In this document: positions 58,561 to 64,000 of the stretch, piece after piece
Position numbering within the stretch: position 1 is the first letter of the stretch
Layout of the letters: each line of letters begins with the position of its first letter
Assembly (NCBI RefSeq): GCF_024323335.1
Contig: NC_066579.1
Coordinates: forward strand, 4,231,001 to 4,295,000
Direction of reading: 5' to 3'
DNA length: 64,000 nt
From: Lathyrus oleraceus
Taxonomy: Eukaryota > Streptophyta > Magnoliopsida > Fabales > Fabaceae
Program-made: the position numbers and the translations under genes
Notes under the pieces: model-generated
What the model was told of the DNA's origin: nothing
Database searches by the model: none
What the model saw: the letters and a program-made list of their open reading frames with translations, nothing else

Positions 58561-60946
58561 ATGGATTCCCAGCAACAATCCGTCTACAACTACTCTCAGC
58601 AAATGGAATCAACTAAACAACGTCATAGTTCCTCTAAGCAAACAACTGCAACAACTGGCGTTGTCTCCACCCCCATTTACAAAGAACCACACATTTTAGA
58701 TCGTGAACCACACATCCATCTCGCAAATCCCTTTGAAAAGCTTGAGGTCTTGTGTGAATCCTTGGTGGACTTTGAGAACATGAAGCGGGATGGAATAGAC
58801 CTTACTGAAGAACTCATAAAGCAAGGGTGGGAAAACTACTTTTAAAGGCTCCATGGTCCTTTCTACAACTATCTGGTAAAAGAATTCTGGCGGTTTGCAG
58901 ACTCAGATGATCATTACATAGTGTCATATGTTCTAGGGGTTAAAATTGTCATCACTGAGAAGTCCATCGCCTCCCTTCTGAACATGGAGAAGACAGAGGG
59001 AATAAGGATTTATAATATCAACCCTAGGTCAAAGTACATGTCCCAAGAAATTTCCCCAACCATTTTCAAACAGAACACTGAAGGCAACTCCTCCAAGAAC
59101 AAGGAACTTCACTAGAACCTCCGAGTCTGGCTGAAGATCATTCTAGGAACCATTCATCACCGCCCAGCCTCCAACTCTTATGACTACATCAACACGGATC
59201 AGAAGTGCATACTCTACTGCCTCCACAAAGGGCTCAATATGAATCTGTCAGCGCTGCTATTCAAATACCTGAGGGACTCTGTAAGAGACACCGGGAACAT
59301 CATGAAGCCTAGAACCTACATCTCTTTGGGAAGGCAAATCTCCGACGTTCTAATCGAGAGAGGGCTTGTGGATCACCTGATTCATCACAATCCGATGGAG
59401 GATGTCACAGTGGACACTGTAAGGCCTCTAAACGCTTGTAATTTGAAGAGCATGAGGGTGATTGAGCAAATTAGGGTGAAATCCTCGTTGGACGCCTCTT
59501 GGGAAGCCCTCAAAGATCAGAGGAAGATTCCAAATGGCCTCTACCTCTTCTCCAAAATAGATCCTCCAGAGGTTGTTGCACACTATTTGTAGGATCTCAC
59601 AAGACAAGGAGTTGACATCTCAGAGTTCTCTGTGAATTTGCTGCCTGAGCATCCACCCAACTTCATGAAGAGACAACGAGAACCTTCTGAGAAGTCAAAG
59701 AAGGCCAAGAAATAAAAGTTGGAGGAAACTTCTGTCTCAAGACCTCCGGTCCCTCTGATTGAATCTCCAAGTAAGTCTCTGCCTCCTCCTTCTTGCCCCC
59801 ATCTACACTCACTCTGAACCCTCTCCCTCTACCACCAAACCATCTGATACTCTCACCTCTAATCCACCATCACCTCCATTTCAAAAATTTAATCTCTCCA
59901 CCACAACCCTACCAATCTCTAAAGTTGAAATGCTTAATGAACCTATTTCACCAATCTCTTTAACACCATCCTCTCCACCGTACTACATCCTCTCATCTGA
60001 CCCAGAACCCTCTGACCCCCAATCCCCCACCTTGGATCAGCTTTAGGCTCGTACTCTTGCCTTACAACAACAACCTGAAATAGAAGCCAACACTTCTCCA
60101 CCACCTGAACAACCAATTCCACCACCATTTGAACAACCACAAATACCAACACCTGAATAACTCACAACACCACCATTTGAACAACCACCAACTTCACCGC
60201 CTGAATATTAAACAACAACACCATCTGAAACTCCCATCGTACCACCCTCTGAACACATTACTATCCCTACCTCTCAACCTCCCGCTGACACTACCCAAAC
60301 ACCACCAGAATCTCCATCCCCCAACTCTGAACCAGAACCTACCTTCCCCACCCTAGAAGAAATAATCTCTTTATTTGTTGAGTCTTCAGTAGAGAAGATC
60401 AGATCTCTATCTGAGAACTCTGGTATCAGTGACGATCCCTTTGTGGTGAGGATTCACTAGAACAAAGTGATCAGATGGATGACCTTTGAGGCCTTCAAAC
60501 TGAAAAGCCTCTCTGAACAAGTCCGCAACGACTTTATTAGAGAAGCTGGGGAAAGGTTGCAGGAATTACTGGTTAGAGAAGCAGAGGAAAAGGCCAAAAG
60601 AGAAGAAGAAGATAAGGCTCGTCTGGAAGAAGAGCAAAAGGTTAGAGAAGCTGCAGAGAAGGCTGTTGCGGCTATTTCTGAAGCTGAGGCAAAAGCAAAA
60701 GCTGATGCTGAAGAGGCAGCACGCATAGCTGCAGAAGAAGCTGCAAAGGCAAGCAATGATGCTTTGGCTCAGGGGGAGCAATCAAACTCTGATTTTGCTC
60801 TTCTGGTAATGAAGACTCTGGAAGAGCTGCAGAAGGAACAACAAATTGTGAGAGCAAGATTGTATCAACAGGACTCCGTCAAAAACAATATTCAGAACCT
60901 GTTGACTCAGCTGCTCCAAAGGATGCCTCCGCCTCCAAACCCTTAG
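58561..60946 (+). pseudogene. Third ORF of second copia element
   Basis: Homologous to 20188-22612: Gln/Ser-rich start, LCESLVDFENMKRDG block, PRTYISLGRQISDVL block, Pro/Glu/Ser-rich linker (59760-60360), Glu/Ala/Lys coiled coil and the shared C-terminus LLQRMPPPPNP. Nonsense codons near 58843, 59113, 59590, 59714, 60045, 60160, 60208 and 60458, and a frame change near 59780, inactivate it. No signal peptide or membrane helix seen. Confidence 0.8.
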
Positions 60947-61095
60947 GCACTTAGGCTTCTCTTGTTTTTCTTATGTTTTGTGATATGTATTTTGTGTTCC
61001 CTTTTTTTAATTGTTGCTTACTTGTACCCGTATTTATCATATATGAACTTTTTCTTTTTCCTACTCTTTTATGTGCTAAGTCTTTTTGAGTCTGA

Positions 61096-61110
61096 CAAAA
61101 AGGGGGAGAA
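61096..61110 (+). other. Extra internal polypurine tract, second copia element
   Basis: AAAAAGGGGGAGAA, conserved with 22755-22769. The true tract at 61374-61388 (TAAAAAGGGAGAGAT) has lost two Gs, so the internal copy is now the better match. Confidence 0.6.
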
Positions 61111-61388
61111 TAAAAACAGCTCAGATGAAAATATATCTAAGCCTCTTGTTGCACTGCACACATTAATCTCTTATGAAAACTATAAGTTATGCAGGATAAC
61201 AACTAAGGGAAAAACTAGCTGCCACACAAGGAAAATCTGGTAAGAAGTTCTGAGAAATCCTTATGCTCCATATCAGGGGGAGTCATCTCTCATCTGACTT
61301 TAAGATATTATTCTATATTCTTGCTGACAGTATCATTGTTTCATCATCACTCTGAAAAAAAAATTGTCATCATTAAAAAGGGAGAGAT

Positions 61389-62447
61389 TGTAAGAACAAA
61401 TTTAGTATCTACAATTCATCTCTAAGATTTTGATGATAAAAAATAATGAAAAAAATGGTACCCTAACAAAATTTATCTAAGTGTGCAGGACTCTAATAAA
61501 AAAGAAGTCAGATAGACATTCATCGGATACAAACACAAGTTCGGAATGACCACTTAGAAGGTACTCAAGCAGAAGATCTGACTCTGATAAAAGGAAGTGT
61601 ACAAAGAGCAATAAACAGAAGAGACATCAGATACATTAAAGTGGAAGAGCGCACTCTAGGATCTGAAGCTTTTAGACTCCGGCGTAATCAATCAGAAAGA
61701 CATCAAGAACCTCTGGAGACAGTCAGCTCCAAGAAACTATCTGAAGATATACTTACAGAACAGAAACTCAGATATCTGAACCTTCTGATTCAGAAACGAT
61801 CTCCTAAGACTTAGGTATGAAGACTTCCACTTATGGCAAGAATCTAATTTTGGAAGAAAGTTATAGCGCCCCGAAACTGCTTTGGAAAGAACAGAGAGAT
61901 TAATGACATTAATCAACCATCATTGCCAAAGATCATTTCATTCAACGATCTCCTCATCACTCCTATATATAGGATGGATCACGTTACTCAGAAAATCATG
62001 AAAAACACACGAGAATACAAAAACTACTTTCATATCTTTTACTCATTCTCTTTTTCACACGAGTTGCTGCTCTAAAGCGTGAACATTTCTATTGCTCTTA
62101 CTTTGTGTAATTTCTGCTTACCTAGAAGCACTAAGCATTATTGTAATTCTACATAATTGCTAAATTCTCCTCAAGTGGCTTGTGAACTCTGTAAACTTGA
62201 GAGGGCTAAGAGATCTTTATCCTCTTAGACGATCATTGTTGTAATCTTTCAAGATTAGTGGATTAAGTCCTTATTGAAGGCAAAATCACCTTGGCCGGGT
62301 GGATTTGAGTAGCTTTGAATTTCAAGCAAACCAGTATAAAAATTCCGTGTTGATATCCTTCTTTTTTCGAGTGTGTTTTACTTCAAAAAAGTTTTTATTA
62401 TCAATTAAAACAAATAAAACCCCCTTTCTTGTTTTTCTCTACCTTCA
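61389..62447 (+). repeat. 3' LTR of second copia element
   Basis: Direct repeat of 53140-54200, with TATA box at 61964-61972. Ends CTCTACCTTCA before the ATAAG duplication. Confidence 0.93.
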
Positions 62448-62452
62448 ATAAG

Positions 62453-63090
62453 CAATGCAGTTAATACTCGTCTTGAAGAAATATGGGGGTCATCAGAGAA
62501 GCTTTACTCGTGCGATTACAACAATCAAAACCCTTGACACTTTTCCCATATAGAGATTCATGAGTGTTATTAGATACGCTAAGTATGCTCGACTATAACA
62601 ATCAATTCCCCATAGTGCCTCATGCGTCTTTAGAATTCAGAGGTGCTGTCAGATACACTTAGTATGCCTAACTACAACAATCAACTCCCCACAGTGCCTC
62701 ATGCGTCTTCAGAATTCATGAGTGCCGTCAGATACACTTAGTATGCCCGACTAAAGAAATAAATTCCCCACATTGCCTTGTGCGTCTTCAGAATCAGGGA
62801 GAGCTGTCAGAGGTGCTTTGAACGTGTGACTACATCAACCAATTCCCCCAAGGGTTCTATCAGAGACGCTTTGCACGCCCGAATACATCAACCAATTCCC
62901 CCAAGGGTGCTACCAGAGACGCTTTGCATGCCCGAATACATCATTCAAATACCCAATGTCAAATAAATACTCGCTTTCACGCGTAGCTGATGCACTCCCC
63001 CTTCGGCTCTAGCCAATCCATGGGTGAGCGGGTGAAACTTGGAGACGTCATCTTCAATCTAAGCTTTCGCGTCGGGGGTCGAGACGAGGG
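62453..63090 (+). repeat. 79-bp tandem repeats before a chromovirus-like LTR
   Basis: Units built on ATTCCCCACA(G/T)TGCC...TCAGATACACTTAGTATGC repeat at about 79-bp spacing (about 62601, 62680, 62759, 62838), then shorter units of about 53 bp with CCCCCAAGGGT. A purine-rich stretch (GTCGGGGGTCGAGACGAGGG, 63071-63090) then abuts TGTAACACCCC. It reads as the 3' UTR and polypurine tract of another element. The 53058-53134 segment is the other side of the copia insertion. Confidence 0.65.
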
Positions 63091-63640
63091 TGTAACACCC
63101 CAATTTGAATTATCTATTTTTAATTGAGTTTTGGTGTGTTTTTGAAATAATTTTTTGTTTTATTTAATTTCTTGAGATGGGTAGAAATATTGTAAATTTT
63201 ATTTAATTAATTGAAATAATAGAGAAAATAAAGAATAAGTGGTTTTGAGGAGAAAAATAGACATTTGAAGGGAATTAGAGAGGTGGACTAAATTTGTAAG
63301 AAATAAGGGAATTAGTGGAGTTATCGAAAATAAAAATAAAATAAAGTTTTATTTAGATTAGAAGGATTGAGGGAAAAAGGAGTCAGTATGTAAAATTAGG
63401 AGAAGAGGCAAGAAAAAAAACCCTAGGAAACCTAGAGCAAGAAGAGAGAATTGTCATTATCAAGTTTGGAGCTTTTTCGAGAATTCAAGGTAGGGAGAAT
63501 TATTCATTATTGGGCGCTTATTTCATAAAGGATGATGAGGGATTCTCACCCTTAACTACAACAAATAAGACATTTCACAATGAAGTTTTCACCTTGAATA
63601 ATCAAAAATCTAGGGAATATATCCTGGAAGTTTCATATTC

Positions 63641-63644
<4 letters not shown>

Positions 63645-63709
<65 letters not shown>
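63645..63709. repeat. (TA)n microsatellite
   Basis: About 65 bp of TA repeats; the Ile-Tyr frame across it is not a gene. Confidence 0.95.
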
Positions 63710-63714
<5 letters not shown>

Positions 63715-63724
63715 AATAAAAACT

Positions 63725-63755
63725 TATTCCCTCGGTTTAAAAAACCGAGGGAATA
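63725..63755. repeat. Perfect 14-bp inverted repeat with 3-nt loop
   Basis: Arms TATTCCCTCGGTTT and AAACCGAGGGAATA around AAA. CCTCGGTTT/AAACCGAGG arms recur in subterminal parts of some plant DNA transposons; that link is from memory. Confidence 0.7.
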
Positions 63756-64000
63756 TAGCTACAAAGGAGCTCACTTCGAATCCATGTTACTACATTTTAT
63801 GTTATTTTTTTCAATGGCTTAATTATTATTTCTCAGTTTGCGCATTTCCAGCTTCCCTTTTTTCTTTGTTAATATTTTTTTCACTTTTTATTAGTATTAA
63901 CCTCGATTACATGGTCTAACTAAGAGGTAATATATTTTGCATTAATATTTTCGAAAGCCCTTTTAAAATTTTATTTTAATATATTCAAATCCCTTAGTTT

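Larger units (their letters stand above)
53140..62447 (+). mobile_element. Second SIRE/Maximus-type copia element, older, RT deleted
   Basis: LTRs of 1061 and 1059 bp (53140-54200, 61389-62447), ATAAG duplicated at 53135-53139 and 62448-62452. Same organisation as 13772-24115 with related but clearly different LTRs. The LTRs differ at dozens of sites by eye, so the copy is older. Gag has several nonsense codons, the RT core is deleted, RNase H and the third ORF are broken. The 9.3-kb length against 10.3 kb for the other copy is explained by the RT deletion of roughly 1 kb. Confidence 0.93.
63091..64000 (+). repeat. Chromovirus-like LTR, cut by window edge
   Basis: Starts TGTAACACCCCAATTTG, like the chromovirus LTR at 29800-31823. 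It contains a purine-rich leader and then TTCAAG|GTAGGGAG at about 63487, the same arrangement as CAG|GTAAGG in the other chromovirus LTR. No end or target duplication is visible. An (TA)n tract and a 14-bp inverted repeat lie inside. Confidence 0.55.

Noticed and set aside
63510..63710. Open frame ending in Ile-Tyr repeats
   Set aside because: It is a (TA)n microsatellite read in frame.

Overview
The window is plant nuclear DNA made almost entirely of nested LTR retrotransposons. Very large Ogre/Tat-type Ty3/gypsy elements, a SIRE/Maximus-type Ty1/copia family with a third reading frame, and TGTAACACCC-type chromoviruses point to a legume, most likely tribe Fabeae (pea, vetch, Lathyrus); that placement is inference. 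I found no host gene, tRNA, rRNA or CRISPR array.

Layout. An old Ty1/copia pol relic (1-488, resuming at 50804) was split by a giant minus-strand Ogre element (489-50803; target duplication GACTT; LTRs of about 4.75 kb). That element carries an extra ORF1, gag-protease, an intron, RT-RNase H, a second RNase H, integrase, and a 3' untranslated region with tandem repeats. A second Ogre-like element lies in its 3' region on the plus strand (6806-26799; GTATA), with much of its coding region deleted. A young SIRE-type copia element (13772-24115; TATCC) sits in that element's 3' tandem repeats. A young Tekay-like chromovirus (29800-38369, minus; GGTAT) sits between the two RNase H domains of the outer Ogre. 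Right of 50803 come the rest of the old copia pol, a truncated Tat-type LTR with primer-binding site, an (AT)n tract, an older RT-deleted SIRE-type copia element (53140-62447; ATAAG), a tandem-repeat tract, and the start of another chromovirus-type LTR (63091 to the edge).

LTR divergence judged by eye agrees with the nesting: outer Ogre about 6%, inner Ogre about 1.4%, chromovirus about 0.8%, inner copia about 0.3%.

The most interesting signals are regulatory. (1) In all three Ty3/gypsy elements a good 3' splice acceptor lies 0-7 nt before the first ATG, and two have a matching donor in the LTR leader. This suggests spliced mRNAs that lack the primer-binding site. (2) Both Ogre-type elements keep a phase-2 intron whose 5' splice site creates the stop codon ending gag-pro. 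(3) A row of small hairpins with compensating base changes follows the integrase stop in both Ogre-type elements. (4) Each chromovirus LTR has eight perfect 14-bp palindromes on an exact 21/72-bp grid. (5) The third reading frame of both SIRE-type elements has its own TATA box and leader. (6) Both SIRE-type copies have pol in the +1 frame relative to gag.
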